Source: Mesostigma viride
Taxonomy: Eukaryota > Streptophyta > Mesostigmatophyceae > Mesostigmatales > Mesostigmataceae
Direction: 5' to 3'
Assembly (NCBI GenBank): GCA_009746045.1
Contig: RPFO01000038.1
Location: 82,875 to 146,874, forward strand
DNA: 64,000 bases
How positions within the stretch are numbered: position 1 is the stretch's first letter; each line of letters begins with the position of its first letter. The notes beneath the pieces were generated by a model. The model saw only the letters and a program-made list of their open reading frames with translations, did not search any database and was not told the DNA's origin. The position numbers and the translations under genes were made by a program. Below, one piece after another: positions 50,241 through 61,290 of this stretch.

Positions 50241-50411
50241 CTGCATGGGCACAGCATTACTAAATAAAACTAGGCATCGTCTGGAGTGTGGCTCATCATA
50301 GGCACACATGTACATGAGTAAAAAGGCTAGGCCTCAGCTGGTATAGTGCCTGTAGTAGGCGGGCATGTACAAGGCCACTGTCTAACTATTCTACACTACT
50401 GCTGTATTCCC

Positions 50412-51528
50412 CTAGGCGGGGGCTGGAGTTGCTGGGGCCGCGGTGGTCGAGGGGGTCGCTTGCCAGGGCTTGTGGCCGACGTAGATGGCCGCCCCCTTCC
50501 AGTACACCGGCTGGCCCGCCTTGGTCTGCCGGAGCTGGAGGTAGGTCGGCCATAGCTCCCGTCGCCGTTGTTGCTGTGCCAGGGTCAAGTCGTCGTCAAG
50601 GGTGAAGAGAGTCTTCTCGAGCCGCTTGCGGCGTCTGAGAAAAGAAATCTTGTCCGCCGGGGTCTTAAAGGTGAGAAGGAGCGGGGGCGGCCCGGCCTTA
50701 CCCCGCGCGCGGGGAAGGCGGTGGGCGGCCAGCTCGATCTCACCAGTAAGGCCCATGCGATCAAGGATTTCTCTCTCAAAAGCACGCGCAAGCTTCTCGG
50801 AATTCTCACCTTCCTCCATCTTGAGATTCTTGACAATGACGTTGAGGCTGCGCTTGGCGAGCTCGGCCTCCTCGCGGAGGTCAAGCGTCTGCCGCTGGAG
50901 CTGGGCTGCGACGGCGGAGGTGGTGGAGGTGGTATGTTGCTTAAGCATGTCCGCCCAGGTCGTGATGGGAGGAGCATCGCCGGCCAGGCCAGCCGGGGCT
51001 GGCTTGGCGGCAATGTCCTTCACTGCCTGGGCGGTGAGGCCTGCTGTGTTCTGCAAGACCTCGATAGCGATTGCATTATCCTTGAGGCGCTGGTCGATGT
51101 CGCGGAGCTGGGCGGTGATGGAGTCGGTGGAGACGGAGGGGGGGGGAGGTGGAGGCGAGGAGGGTGGCGGTGGCGGTGGGGATGGTGGGGAGCTCAGCAG
51201 CCAGCGTGCCGCCAAGTGCCGCCACATCTGCGGCAAGAGGGGTCACGTGCTGCTCGAAAGCTTCCTTGAGGAGGGTGCGGATGGTGGCTTCGGTGGGGAA
51301 GGTGGGGGGGGGCGGTGGGGGAGCCCAGATCTCGGATTCGGAGCGTCCAACAAGGGAGCAGAGGGCGAAGCGTTGAAGCCTGGGGCGAGGCATGCGGTGA
51401 ATGATTGGGAGAGCCTCGGCGGGGTCGACAAGCTTGCCGTCACCAGGCCAGCGGCCACGGTTGTGGGACGTGAGGTACACGCACAGGGCTAGAAGCGAGG
51501 CGTGATTGCCGTAATAAAAGTCTTCCAT
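50412..51528 (-). mobile_element. LINE ORF1-type protein (coiled coil plus RRM-like/CTD), frameshifted
   Basis: Minus-strand reading starts MEDFYYGNHASLLALCVYL at 51528, passes a proline-rich stretch, then changes frame at a C9 run (about 51,141-51,149). It continues as SVSTDSITAQLRDIDQRLKD (coiled-coil-like), REEAELAKRSLNVIVKNLK, ILDRMGLTGEIELAAHRLPR, LLLTFKTPADKISFLRRRKR and WKGAAIYVGHKPW. The order NVIVKNL...AHRLPR...LLLTF...K..FLRRR...RRELWP...G.PVYW is that of L1-type ORF1 RNA-binding proteins. No ORF2 follows downstream. The copy is truncated or rearranged. Confidence 0.75.
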
Positions 51529-52178
51529 AATCCAACCGGGGCTGCGCTGCCAGAAGCCGGGGCTGTTGACGTCAAAGGAGCGCTCTTCCCAGGGCGGCTC
51601 AGCAGAGCGACTGCGCTTAGGGGCGTCCCCAACATCTACTGCTCCAACCTAGGGCCATTGCTGGTACTTTTGACGTCATGAAAGCAGCGTTTTGGACTAG
51701 TGGAATATGATTTTACAGCATAAAAAGTCCATTTTATCATGAATGAACATGGCCAACAACCCCAAGTGCCCCTAAATTTCTCAATATTTGTAGAGAAATG
51801 CTACTTCTCATAATTAAAACCTGCACAAATGCACAATTTGGGGCATGCATGTGAAAGTTTGAAGTACAAATTCACAATGAGGTTTTACATTTTTCAATTA
51901 TTAATGGTATCTCATTCTTCAATCAATCAATTTGCAATCGTCCAAACAATTTATTCATTTCATACATGTCCGAATATGTTGAAAGAACACATGCAAGTGC
52001 TCAATCAGCGTGGACCCCCTTGGACGCGCCCCACCATATATACATTGGACACGTCACCCCAACTACTAAACTGCCCAAAGTCACGGTAACTGATCCAACT
52101 ACTATGTACATCTGCATTTCTCCACGTTGCGGTGGGCAATTACGTGCAAAACGCGATTTCGTGCAAAGTCCTCGCCCA
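51529..52178. other. AT-richer spacer before the right-hand gene cluster
   Basis: I see no gene here. It marks the change from the retroelement-rich part to the compact minus-strand cluster. Confidence 0.4.
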
Positions 52179-53458
52179 TCATCGCTTGCCAGGTCGATAT
52201 GAAGGAATGTTGTCCCAGCTGGCGCCTTCCTTCAGGAGAGTAACATGTTCTCTAGCGAACTTCAGAGGGAAACGAAACTTTTGCTCGCACTCATTACTCC
52301 AACCGAGGTCGTGCCCTTCATCAAACCATCTGAACACCACCTTCTCCCTCTCTTTGCCCAGGAGGGTGCCAAAGAGCGGAAAATCTTCCTTCTTGGGGTA
52401 CTTGTGCTCCCAGTTTATGCACACGTCGTCTACCCATTTCGAACTCCAACCTCCGCGACTCAGTTTCGCGCCATCCATAAAGCGCATCCGGACGTCCGGC
52501 CGAACGTCCCTGATTCGGTTTTCGGCCGTCGCATCTCTGCCCTGACCACCACCCTTCTGCGGCTGTGCAGGTTCGTCGGCACCCTCCGTCTCCTGCCCCG
52601 CCCCTCGCCTGCCCCCTCCCCGACGTTTTGCCTTCTGCCCCTGCGCAGCCGCCGCCTCTGCCATCAACTCTTCGTACGTTTTTTCTGGCTGACCGCACGG
52701 TAAGGCTGGTGCGTGAGTTGGTGCGTTGGGTGGGAGCTCGTCCCCTCCCGCCCCCGGTTGTGCAACTGGTTCGCCGACCGCGGCCTGGCCAACAACACGG
52801 CCGGCCTCTCTGGACACAGTCCCAGACGCGGATCCACGGGGAAACCGAACTGGAGTTTCTTCTTCGCCTTTCCCTGCACGTAAGCACATGCCAATTAACA
52901 TGAATACGGAAGGGTCGTGTGAGAAATCAATGAAGCCATGGACTGATGCAAAAAAACTTATGTAGAAATATATATTAAGGTACTTATTAAACTCGTTTAT
53001 TGAAAATGAAATTTACCGGCCGAATGTACCGTTGGAGCGTGGAAGGGCATCCTTGGTCGATCGAAGGGCTCCATCAATGCGGTATAGTGTCCGGCCGATG
53101 TCCCTGGCGGCGCCTCAACATCGACCACCTCAGTCGGGCGCATCAATCCGGCAAACGCCGGCCCTCCACCTGAGACTTTCGGCGGACCCTCCACGTTACG
53201 AGCCTCCAATACCCTCTTCTGCAGTGGGGTGCTCGCAACAAAATCCGTGTCAGCCGACGGCTCCGGATCGTCATCCTCATTCAGCAGTATCGTGTTCGGG
53301 CATTGCTCCATCCCCGTCGAGCGGGGGGGCAAAGTCATCACAACCGTCCTTCCTGACGACGGTACGGGATCGTCACCCAGACCCAAAGAAACCGAGGCGA
53401 GGGCGGGGGTCCCCTCAACCGGGGGTCCCCATGAATCCTGACGAGGCCTCATTCCCAT
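52179..53458 (-). CDS. Unrecognised 378-residue protein, two exons
   Basis: Exon 1 runs 53458-53017 (donor GTAAAT), exon 2 52873-52179 (acceptor TACGTGCAG), joined in phase at a split Gly codon. The N-terminal half is proline/acid-rich (NEDDDPEPSADTDF). The middle is low complexity and basic (KAKRRGGGRRGAG). The C-terminal 110 residues look folded: RMRFMDGAKLSRGGW, SSKWVDDVCINWEHKYP, PLFGTLLGKEREKVVFRWFD and PLKFAREHVTLLKEG. The family is not recognised. The start ATG directly follows TCCGACAG, an acceptor-like sequence shared in kind with other genes of this cluster. It overlaps the stop of the upstream repeat ORF by 10 bp, so the two could be one gene joined by an intron or an error. Confidence 0.6.
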
Positions 53459-53964
53459 CTGTCGGACACGACCGCCTCCCGTAAATCGGGAACGCCCGCC
53501 GGCGCTACCAGTAACAGGCCGCGAGCCTGCTTCCTGCTGGCGATCCCCATCCTCATCACAGATACGCCCGCCGGCGTTTCCAGTAACAGGCCGCGAGCCT
53601 CCTTCCTGCTGGCGATCCCCCTCCTCATCACAGATACGCCCGCCGGCGTTTCCAGTAACAGGCCGCGAGCCTCCCTCCCGCTGGCGATCCCCCTCCTCAT
53701 CACAGATACGCCCGCCGGCGTTTCCAACGACAGGCCTCGAGTCTCCTTCACCAGCACGCTGGCGCTTACCTCCCCCCCTTTTGTCTTCATCCCCCCCATT
53801 GTCTCCTCCCGCGAGCCTCCATCATCCCGACTGCGCTTTTTCCCTCCCCTTCCATCTCCTCCCCCGTCCCTCTCCCCCTCCCCCTCCTCCCTCCTCCCCA
53901 TCCCCATCCCCTTTCTCCCCCTCCGCCTGCCCCCCACCCACCCCGGGCGGGTGCCCCTCAGCAA
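53449..53964 (-). CDS. Low-complexity ORF with a 24-residue tandem repeat
   Basis: The N-terminal half is Gly/Glu/Arg-rich. From about 53,750 down to 53,500 it holds about 3.5 copies of a 72-bp, 24-residue unit (EARGLLLETPAGVSVMRRGI plus AS(G/R)K). The period is an exact multiple of three with conservative changes (RR/RM, GR/RK), compatible with selection as protein. The repeat DNA carries CGCCGGCGTTTCC, the same core as the dyad element in this cluster's introns and spacers. The start is undefined because all frames are open in the purine-rich part. It may be an exon of either neighbour. Confidence 0.4.
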   Translation of the reverse strand: MLRGTRPGWVGGRRRGRKGMGMGRREEGEGERDGGGDGRGGKKRSRDDGGSREETMGGMKTKGGEVSASVLVKETRGLSLETPAGVSVMRRGIASGREARGLLLETPAGVSVMRRGIASRKEARGLLLETPAGVSVMRMGIASRKQARGLLLVAPAGVPDLREAVVSDRWE

Positions 53965-54034
53965 TATCCTCCTCCCCCTCTTCCTCCTCCCCTCTTCCTC
54001 CCCCTCTTCCTCCTCCCCTCTTCCTTCTCCGAGC

Positions 54035-54075
<41 letters not shown>

Positions 54076-57000
54076 GAATGATGATCCCCGTCGTCTTCGT
54101 CGTCCACGACCACGGCAAAGTCCATGTCGACGTCTTGCCACCCATCTTCAAGAAGCCGATATTTGATAAGTCGGACCAGGCGCTTCCACCGGCGGATATG
54201 GGCGGGTAACCCGAACACCAGCAGAACTCTGGAGGGTCCCTTCAACAGGGCCTTGGTGATCTGGTCAACCACATCCCACGCGGCATACCTCAAACGGGAG
54301 GAGGGTAAGGGTATCTGGCTGTCGACCGGAATACAGTCTTGATCCCACTCGCGCAGGTTCCTCCACTTCTCGTTGCTGTCAGCTGTCAGGTCCAGCACAG
54401 CAAACGCCTGGTCCTTCAGCTTCCCAGGAAGGTCTTCAGACCCCGTGTACAACTCGTCCACCACCTTCGTCACCACCAGATCCTTTCTTTTTTCGTTTTC
54501 CTTCCATGTCATTGTCCTGTATGCGATCCAGTCGGGTCCCATCTTCACCCCGTCCCAATAGGTGAAGGCTTCCAGCCTGTCCCACCACCCCCTCTTGGCC
54601 TTGGCAGTCCCCTCCTCCTTAGCCGCCGCCTGCACCTCCTCCTCCGCCGCCGCCTCCTGCTGTGGCACACCCAGCAGATGTTTGGTCTTCACCCCCAAAT
54701 CGTCATACAAATGACGGGGGTGGGAAGCGAGCAGCCCTCTCGGGAACTTCCAGTCCTTCTGGTCGACCACTTTCCTTTTAGCCGGCGGAAGGTCCCTCAG
54801 CGTGAGAATGATCGCCCTCGTGGCCGTGACGATCACCCGCCAAAAGTCTCTGGTCAGGCGGCAGTCGGCGATGAACTTGTCGAGGTCCGTGGCGACGGTG
54901 CCCTTCAGCTTCACGCCAAACACGTGCTCCCTCACCAATACGGGGTCGAAAGTCCCGTTTAGTTGTTTGCAAGCGGCCATCAGCTCGGGGTTCTCCAGGA
55001 ACTTGATGTGGGCGAATTGCTTTGCCGCCTCTATCAAATTCTTGGCGACTTCCATTATTTTTATCAGGTTGCTGGGAGGGGCCTCACAGGACATGATCGG
55101 CGCTTGGATCAGGCTGTCGAAGTACTGGAAACTCGCAAGTTCCCGATGCGCGGTGAAAATGGACAGTTCGTGCGCCTTGTCTTTAGGGCGCGTGTCAAGG
55201 AAGTCTTGCCGAGCCGCGATATCCTGTGCGATCGCCGGCTTGCCGTCGACAGCGGGCTTCAAAGGGTCCTCACACCAGAACAGCCAGCGCTGCATGAAGT
55301 TCTTCTGGTCCGGCCCCCACTTGTCCGTCTCTTCAGCCCCTCCTGCCTTGTCGCCTGCGCCGTCCCCTTCGGCCTTGGCTTGCTCTCCTTTCTGCCAAAA
55401 GGGCTTCACAATCGCCCAGATCTTGCCGTACAGAGGAGTTGGGAGAGACACGCCCTTCCCTCTCTTGACGGGTCCATATGCCTGGTAGGCCCGGTGCACA
55501 TCCCCCAGCGCTGAGCCCCACGTTGCCTTGGCTTGGGCTGTGTCCTCGGCGTTCATGGCGTTCCCGAGCTGCCTGACAACTTCGATCATCTTGCCGACTT
55601 GTTCGGTAACCTGCATCCCCGTAGGGCAACAACGCGCAGAGACACATCGACAGTCCTCCCAAATAAGCACAACTCAACTGAGAACAAGAATACGACTGAC
55701 AGAAACGCCGGCGGTCGCATCTTGACCAAAATATGGCATGCTAAGGTGGAACATGAAAACCCCTTATAGAAACGCCGGCGGTCGCATCTTGACCGAACTA
55801 ATGGCATACTGAAATTAACACAAGAAAACCACTTATAGAAACGCCGGCGGTCGCAACCTGGCTTACCTTCTGTTCACGGATCTGCCACCAGGTCGGCAGG
55901 ATGGTCTCACCCTTGAGCATCTGCACGTCCACCCCCCCGAAATTCGTCCAATCAGTTGCCCACTCCTCCAGCTTCGCCGCGGCCACGGTCTTCGTGACCT
56001 CCTGCTCCTTCCCTCCCCGCGCAACGACCCTGAGCTTTTCCGCCTTCATGAAACCATTCAGCATTGCCTGGTACCACACAGATCTTTGGTCCACCGTCAT
56101 ATTGTCGGTGACCAGTTCGAATTTCACCGATTTGATGAGTGTGGTAAAGTGGTTCCCGTCCAGCACGAGAAAGCCGCAAATGGCTGGCGGCAACGGTGTC
56201 TTCTTCTCGAGTGGAGCCATCTCCCAGGCGGACTTGCACAAACTGTCCAAAAGCGCGGCCTTTCTCACGTCCACGGGCTTAAGTGAGTCCAGAATATCGG
56301 CCGGTCCTGTCAGAACCGCGGTGGAAGCAGCTTCGGCCATTCCCTTGGCCGAGCTCGTTCGCAGGTAGATATCAATCTCTTTGTCAGTCATTGCGCGAGC
56401 GTAGCCAGCCTTCATTGTCCGTGCCCCCCCATCTCCCCGAAGAGTTGCGCGAGCTGACGCTGGGTGCCTTCCTTTTTCATCCAGTCATGAAAACTGTTGG
56501 GGCACCGGTCAGCCAAAAACTGGAACGAGTACCGCCACACAGGAATCACCAGCTTGTCGTGGCCGTAGTCGGACTCCGAGTTTGCAAAAATGGTGGCGTT
56601 CTGCTCGGCTCTAGACAGATGCAAGTCTCGTGCGAGGAGCTTCTGAGGCCCCACGAACAGGTTCCTTGTCCACACCCGATTTCGATGCACCAAGGCTTTG
56701 GACATCTCATCGAGGTCCCGAGGCTGAACGGCAAGCTGCTTCCGCAACCGTTTGCCCTTCGCGATCTCATCGTTCACATCCAGGATGTCATCATCATCCT
56801 GCGACACCGGGGACTTCTCCCATTTCTCAAGCAGAGACACGGGAGCATCCGCAACCTCCACCTCCTTTCCTTTCCCCTTTCCCTTCAGCGCCTTCCCCTT
56901 GTAGGTCGCAAGTGCTTCGGAGAGTCCCTTCTGGTGTTCGTCGACGGCAGCAGTCCACGTACTATCTATTTTCATGTTCTCGCGGCGCGCGTGCTGGTCG

Positions 57001-59187
57001 AGGCTGATTGAGTACAGGATGGCCGCGTGGGTCGCCCTCTCGGCCTGCACGTACTGCGTTGATGCGAAAAAATCAGGAAAGCATAACCAAAAGGAATAAA
57101 GTAAATGCCGATTGAGAAACGCCGGCCGTCGCAACCTACATGAAACCTGAACCTCAACATCAAAGCCCCCCTCACGACAGAGGTATACTTACCTCGTTCC
57201 CCTTAACAATGATATGAAAAAATCAGGAAAGCATAACCGAAAGGAATAAAGTAAATGTCACACTTGAGAAACGCCGGCCGTCGCAACCTAGATGAAACCT
57301 AAACCTCAAGATCAGAGCCCCCCTCACAACAGAGGTACACTTGGCTCATTTCCCTCAACGATGCGAAATCAGGAAAGGAAGTAAGTGTTAGTCAAAAGGA
57401 AGTAAGTGTCACACTTGAGAAACGCCGGCCGTCGCAACCTACATGAAACCTGGACCTCAAGAACAAAGCCCCCCTCACAACAGAGGTAGACTTACCTCAT
57501 TCCCCTCAACCGCTGCTGCTTCAGCCGCTTTCTTCGACCCCTTCGCGATCTTCGGAGACTTGTCCCGGCGGGCATCGTGTTCCTTCAACATCTTGATCAG
57601 AGTCTTGGCGTCCGCCATCGTCACCGTCTTCAGTTTACACTTCCTCTCCTTCCCTTTGCCCTCGAACAGGTTCTCCTCCATCCACTTTATCAAGGCCTTG
57701 GCGCTCGGGATCTCCTCAGGCTGTGTGGCGCCATCGGGCGCGCACGCATTCTTCACGATCAACTCAGCGACTTGATGGAGAGTCATCATCTGGTTCCGTA
57801 CCTCAGGTGGGGCTGTTTCCGTTCTCACCTCGGCCACAACCCACTTTGCCAACTTCTTCAGTTGATAAGCATCCGCTTGCTCCTTAAAGCGTGTCATTTT
57901 CGCAGTATCGCCGTCGCTTCCACCCGCGCCCTCTGACACAGGCTCACCGACAGCGATAGCCCCCTCTCCCTGGAGATTTGCCCCACCCTGACGACCGGCT
58001 TCCTGCAAGAACATTATCAACGGAAGATTTTTAATGTAAGAAAAGTGTAGAGAAACGCCGGCCGTCGTAACTCTGTCAATTGAGGACGAACCTAAACTTT
58101 CAATTTGTAAGTCAACGGTAACTTACCCTTCCCCCCTCTGCAGTGGAACCACCGTAAGATCCACTTCCCCTCCTGTCACCGCCCTCTTGCTGCTCGAACG
58201 GACTTCCCTGTAAAAATAGCAAACGCGATTGTCCATTCACAAGAAAAAAATTACTACAAAAATAAACAAGGATATACGCACGCAAACCTTTTCAATACAA
58301 GTAAACCGGAGAGGAATCTGACGCACTCATGTACCTGGGTGCTTCCCGCCATTGAGCGGGCTTCTCTTGCACCAACATCCTCTTGCCGGCCCTGCGAACA
58401 TTTCAACGGAAAGTAAAAATCCGCTTAGTTGTCGGAAATGACATGTCTGGCGAATATTGCAAAAAAATGCGTATTGTATTTCACGACATCAATTTAATGG
58501 GCGGAGACTTACGAAGATCGGCCCGCCACCTTCCAAATTGCCCAGCGTCATATCGAAAACATCGAGGACTTCCCCTCCATCGACCCCCTTCCCCCTTCCC
58601 CTCTGCCGCGGCGGGGGCATATCGCCCGTCGCGACCGGCTTGGAAGTCGCGGGGGGATCCCTTGCGGTTGAGGGCACTGCGGCCGACTCGTGCACACTCT
58701 CCCCCCTCTTTTGGGCTACTGCGGCAGGCGCGGCATGGGAGGGCGCGGCGGCTACTGTCTCTGGCGCATTCTGAGCCAACCGACGCAACCTTAGCTCCTG
58801 CTGGAGCAGGGTTTCGAAACGAGGCATGAATGTGCGCTTGGAGGTATAAGGCACCTTGGCGACTTCAGGTTTGTCATTAAGGATGTCTTGGTACAGCGCG
58901 AATTGCTGTTCACGAGTGCCATTCGCGAGTCGCTCAAACCGCTCAATCTGAATCCGCTTAACCGGATCGTCCACCATCTCAAGACCACCGTGGTACTCAT
59001 CCTTCCCAGTGACCGCGGCAAAGCTGACACCAGATTCCACCATTGGGGGCGGCGTGCCCTCCCTTGCACGCTTGTGAGGAGGCTGTTGTGGGGAGGCGCC
59101 TTGGGCCTGAACTGGTTGCCCTTCTGACCCTTCCCCCCTAGGGGGAGAGTCGCCGACCACCTGCGATGTAGGGCCGCCCTTTTCCAT
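53958..59187 (-). CDS. Unrecognised large protein, about 1,383 residues, six exons, one frame break
   Basis: Exons in phase: 59187-58513, 58391-58335, 58207-58127, 58002-57496, 57044-55867 and 55610-53958. Exon 5 holds a frame break at a G7 run (56,423-56,429): the upstream frame stops at 56,412-56,414, and reading continues correctly only with a -1 shift or one extra G. ATG 59187 directly follows TTTGTGTTGCAG. Visible features: a disordered N-terminus, a charged helical segment (FERLANGTREQQFALYQDIL), a basic LRRLAQ region, later WRYSFQFLADRCPNSFHDWM, CRLTRDFWRVIVTATRAIIL, GPSRVLLVFGLPAHIRRWKR, then 13 consecutive Asp encoded by a CAT microsatellite (54,036-54,074) and an Arg/Gly/Lys tail. 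The family is not recognised. Three introns carry the dyad element in single or triple copies. It is the largest member of the same-strand cluster. Confidence 0.6.
54036..54074. repeat. (CAT)13 microsatellite coding poly-Asp
   Basis: Thirteen CAT units, read on the minus strand as GAT codons near the C-terminus of the large protein. They lie next to a natural acidic tract (DDEDDGDHHSDD). Confidence 0.9.
55698..55860. repeat. Triple dyad-element repeat inside an intron
   Basis: Three copies, period about 68 bp, of AGAAACGCCGGCGGTCGCA followed by TCTTGACC or ACCTGGC. They fill the intron between exons 57044-55867 and 55610-53958. On the coding strand each reads TGCGACCGCCGGCGTTTCT. The first follows the donor GTAAGC by only a few bases. 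Confidence 0.85.
57057..57500. repeat. Intron made of three tandem copies of a 140-150 bp unit that includes the donor site
   Basis: On the coding strand each unit starts with an exon-end-like GGGGAATGAG / GGGAAATGAG / GGGGAACGAG. It is followed by GTAAGTCTACC (57,495), CCAAGTGTACC (about 57,345) or GTAAGTATACC (about 57,190), then CTCTGTTGTGAGGGGGGCTT, the dyad element and TTTCGCATCGTTGA-like text. The first donor is used in my model, the second is destroyed and the third is intact. Dyad copies are at about 57,116, 57,267 and 57,419. Confidence 0.85.
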
Positions 59188-59236
59188 CTGCAACACAAAA
59201 CAAAAAAATTGGAAAAAACATACGAGTCAGCAGGAA

Positions 59237-59370
59237 GATGCGCCCCACGTCGCAACTCAATACAAAAAATGCATCATTATGTCAAGGTACAAACAACGTT
59301 ATAATTCAGAATGAACAGAGATTCATAACAAGAGAACGACGCACTAAAAGATGCGACCGCCGTCGCAACT
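59237..59370. promoter_or_regulatory. Two dyad elements in the spacer between cluster genes
   Basis: Copies at 59,237-59,258 (GATGCGCCCCACGTCGCAAC) and 59,349-59,370 (GATGCGACCGCCGTCGCAAC). They lie between the stop of the gene at 59,410 and the ATG at 59,187. The second can form a perfect TGCGAC/GTCGCA stem. Role unknown: possibly transcript end, RNA structure or protein-binding site. Confidence 0.6.
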
Positions 59371-59409
59371 TTCGTCAATTCACTCTCTATACAAACAACT
59401 CTATGTCCC

Positions 59410-60144
59410 TCATAAAGAATCAATTGGCAAGGAAATGCAAAAAAATTCCGTTACCACCTCCGTCGACCCATAAGTGGTTCGCGAATGGGAAATCGCTGCT
59501 GATTTTCGGTCGAGCCCTTCACGGTATTTTCGAAATCTCGAGGCAAGGTTGCGCGGAAGAGGGCCCCCCTCAATCATGCGTGCGATCGGACTGGCCATGG
59601 AAACGGATACCTGGTTCCTGGACTGCCTTGCACGGTCAACCATCTTGAAACTTCCCCGGAGAAGGAAATCAGACGTCAGACGGTTGAATATGCGAACGTC
59701 AAGATTTGACCAACCCATCATCCATTCCACCACCTTCTCCGCGGCATCATGGAAGACCTGCCTCTCATCCGCCACTCCTCGAGACCCAAACACACAATCG
59801 GCCGTGTTATCGTCGTGCCTCTTAAGGCGAATGTTCACGTCCTCTTTGTCATCATCCATTTCCGACAGCCGAATTACAGCCCTTTTGGCTCCGTCCACTC
59901 CATCCTCAAGAAGGACGTCCATCTGCGCCCCTCCCACACAATTGTTGTCAACGTATTGTTGCAAATGACGGGAAATCATGTCCTTTCCAAAAGCTACGAT
60001 GTGTTCCCCACACAGACCCATGTCGGTAATTGACAGCTTTTTACATTTCCTATCCCGGCACTTCTTTTCGGGATCCTTCTCAAAAATCCGGAAAACAGCG
60101 TCCTGATATGGACGTCCCCTTATGTCGACCGTCAGACTGGACAT
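59410..60144 (-). CDS. C-x4-C zinc-knuckle-like protein, 244 residues (paralog 1)
   Basis: Single exon. ATG 60144 directly follows GGTTTCGCAG. Near residue 30 is KCRDRKCKKLSITDMGLCGEH, a C-x4-C...C-x2-H arrangement that could bind zinc. It is shared in order and spacing with the next gene upstream (KCDVSTCKKTALGFDLYCRKH). The rest has LEDGVDGAKRAVIRLSEM, DAAEKVVEWMMGWSNLDVRI and RLTSDFLLRGSFKMVDRAR. The family is not recognised. Dyad elements flank both sides (about 59,349 and 60,259). Its 5' flank CGGCCGGTATGTT is nearly repeated ahead of paralog 2. Confidence 0.6.
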   Translation of the reverse strand: MSSLTVDIRGRPYQDAVFRIFEKDPEKKCRDRKCKKLSITDMGLCGEHIVAFGKDMISRHLQQYVDNNCVGGAQMDVLLEDGVDGAKRAVIRLSEMDDDKEDVNIRLKRHDDNTADCVFGSRGVADERQVFHDAAEKVVEWMMGWSNLDVRIFNRLTSDFLLRGSFKMVDRARQSRNQVSVSMASPIARMIEGGPLPRNLASRFRKYREGLDRKSAAISHSRTTYGSTEVVTEFFCISLPIDSL

Positions 60145-60258
60145 CTGCGAAACCAGAACATACCGGCCGCGAGTAGTTTATATTATTAAAAAAAACTGGC
60201 ATTTATTAAGTCATCTTCATCTATTTATGCGAGCTAAAATTTGAAGAAAATGCAACAA

Positions 60259-60420
60259 AGAAACGCCCTGGGGCGCAACTTCCTCAACAACCACTTTCTA
60301 CGTACAAACGAATGGCAATCACATCGACTACGATTGTCACTACATACGAATGTCCAGACAATATAATGTGTATGTAGAGGGGGGGCATTCAAGACCAGAG
60401 AAACGCCGGCGGGCGCAACT
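60259..60420. promoter_or_regulatory. Two dyad elements between paralog 1 and paralog 2
   Basis: 60,259-60,280 reads GAAACGCCCTGGGGCGCAAC, giving a CGCCC/GGGCG stem. 60,399-60,420 reads GAAACGCCGGCGGGCGCAAC. The second starts within a few bases of the stop codon of paralog 2. Confidence 0.6.
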
Positions 60421-60424
60421 CATA

Positions 60425-61290
60425 TCAATATAGACTGTCCCGCGACTCGTTCCACTCTCTGCAGGTTTTGCAACAACCGATCGAGCGAACTCTCGGAACC
60501 TCTTTCGCCGCCATTTCATCGACACGAGCGAACATCTCTTCTTTGGCGGCCACCAACTTTGCCTCCTTGTTGCCGGTGTCAGGATAGATTTCGGACCTCC
60601 TCGTCTTCATCGGGGCCACTCTCTCCAAATACTCTGCACACAGAGAATCCTGCTCCTCCTCCACAATCGCCTTCACGCCGGATACAATCGCTTTGGCTTT
60701 TGTTTCCACGCGAAAATCGAACTCTCGTTGAGTTATCAGCGGAATGTCGGCGAGTGCAAAACACATACGCCGATAAAGTTCGCTTACATCCGTGTCACGC
60801 GAGTCGGCAAAAGGTGTCGTCATCAAAAAGCATCTCAAGCTACTCCAACCATTTTCTTGGGCGCCGGCAACGTAGCCTCCCTTTGCCAAGTCCGCACCTG
60901 TCGCGGAGTCTTTGACTATCCAATCTTCAAGGAAGTACTCGTCTCCCCTGGTGAAATCAAAATTTACACCCACGACCTCTCCGACAGTCATGTCCAGGCG
61001 AAGTCGCAGGGCCCCCCCGCCAATCCAGGTCCGAGGGCGCCCGCCATTCCAAGTCCGCGACTGAGGGCATTTTCGATGTGACGAGAATGTTCTTCGTGCT
61101 TTCGGCAATACAAGTCAAATCCGAGAGCGGTTTTCTTGCAAGTGGACACATCACACTTGCGCGGCGCCCCTATTGAGCGAGCAACACTCTGAATGACAGT
61201 GGCAACCGCTTGGTGTTGTTGAAGTCGTTGCCAATCCTCCATCAGGAGGTGACTAGACGAATCGGACGAATCTTCCGTCGAACCGGACAT
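60425..61290 (-). CDS. C-x4-C zinc-knuckle-like protein (paralog 2), broken at a G7 run
   Basis: ATG 61290 directly follows ACTTGTCGCAG. The first frame holds MEDWQRLQQHQAV and KCDVSTCKKTALGFDLYCRKH, then ends at a TGA (TGG ACA TGA) just past a G7 run (61,013-61,019). The second frame continues LRLRLDMTVGEVVGVNFDFT to WNESRDSLY and a stop at 60,425. A -1 shift on the in-phase heptamer G GGG GGG, or one missing G in the assembly, restores about 288 residues. In the second half RRSEIYPDTGNKEAKLVAAK and a CCKTC pair near the C-terminus stand out. The family is not recognised; it is related to paralog 1 by start, zinc motif and flanks. Confidence 0.55.

Noticed and set aside
50602-51492. 296-codon plus-strand open frame opposite the LINE ORF1
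   Set aside because: Shadow of the minus-strand ORF1, which shows the family motifs.
54339-55514. Plus-strand frames of 183-228 codons
   Set aside because: They are antisense to exon 6 of the large minus-strand gene, which joins in phase through good splice sites.
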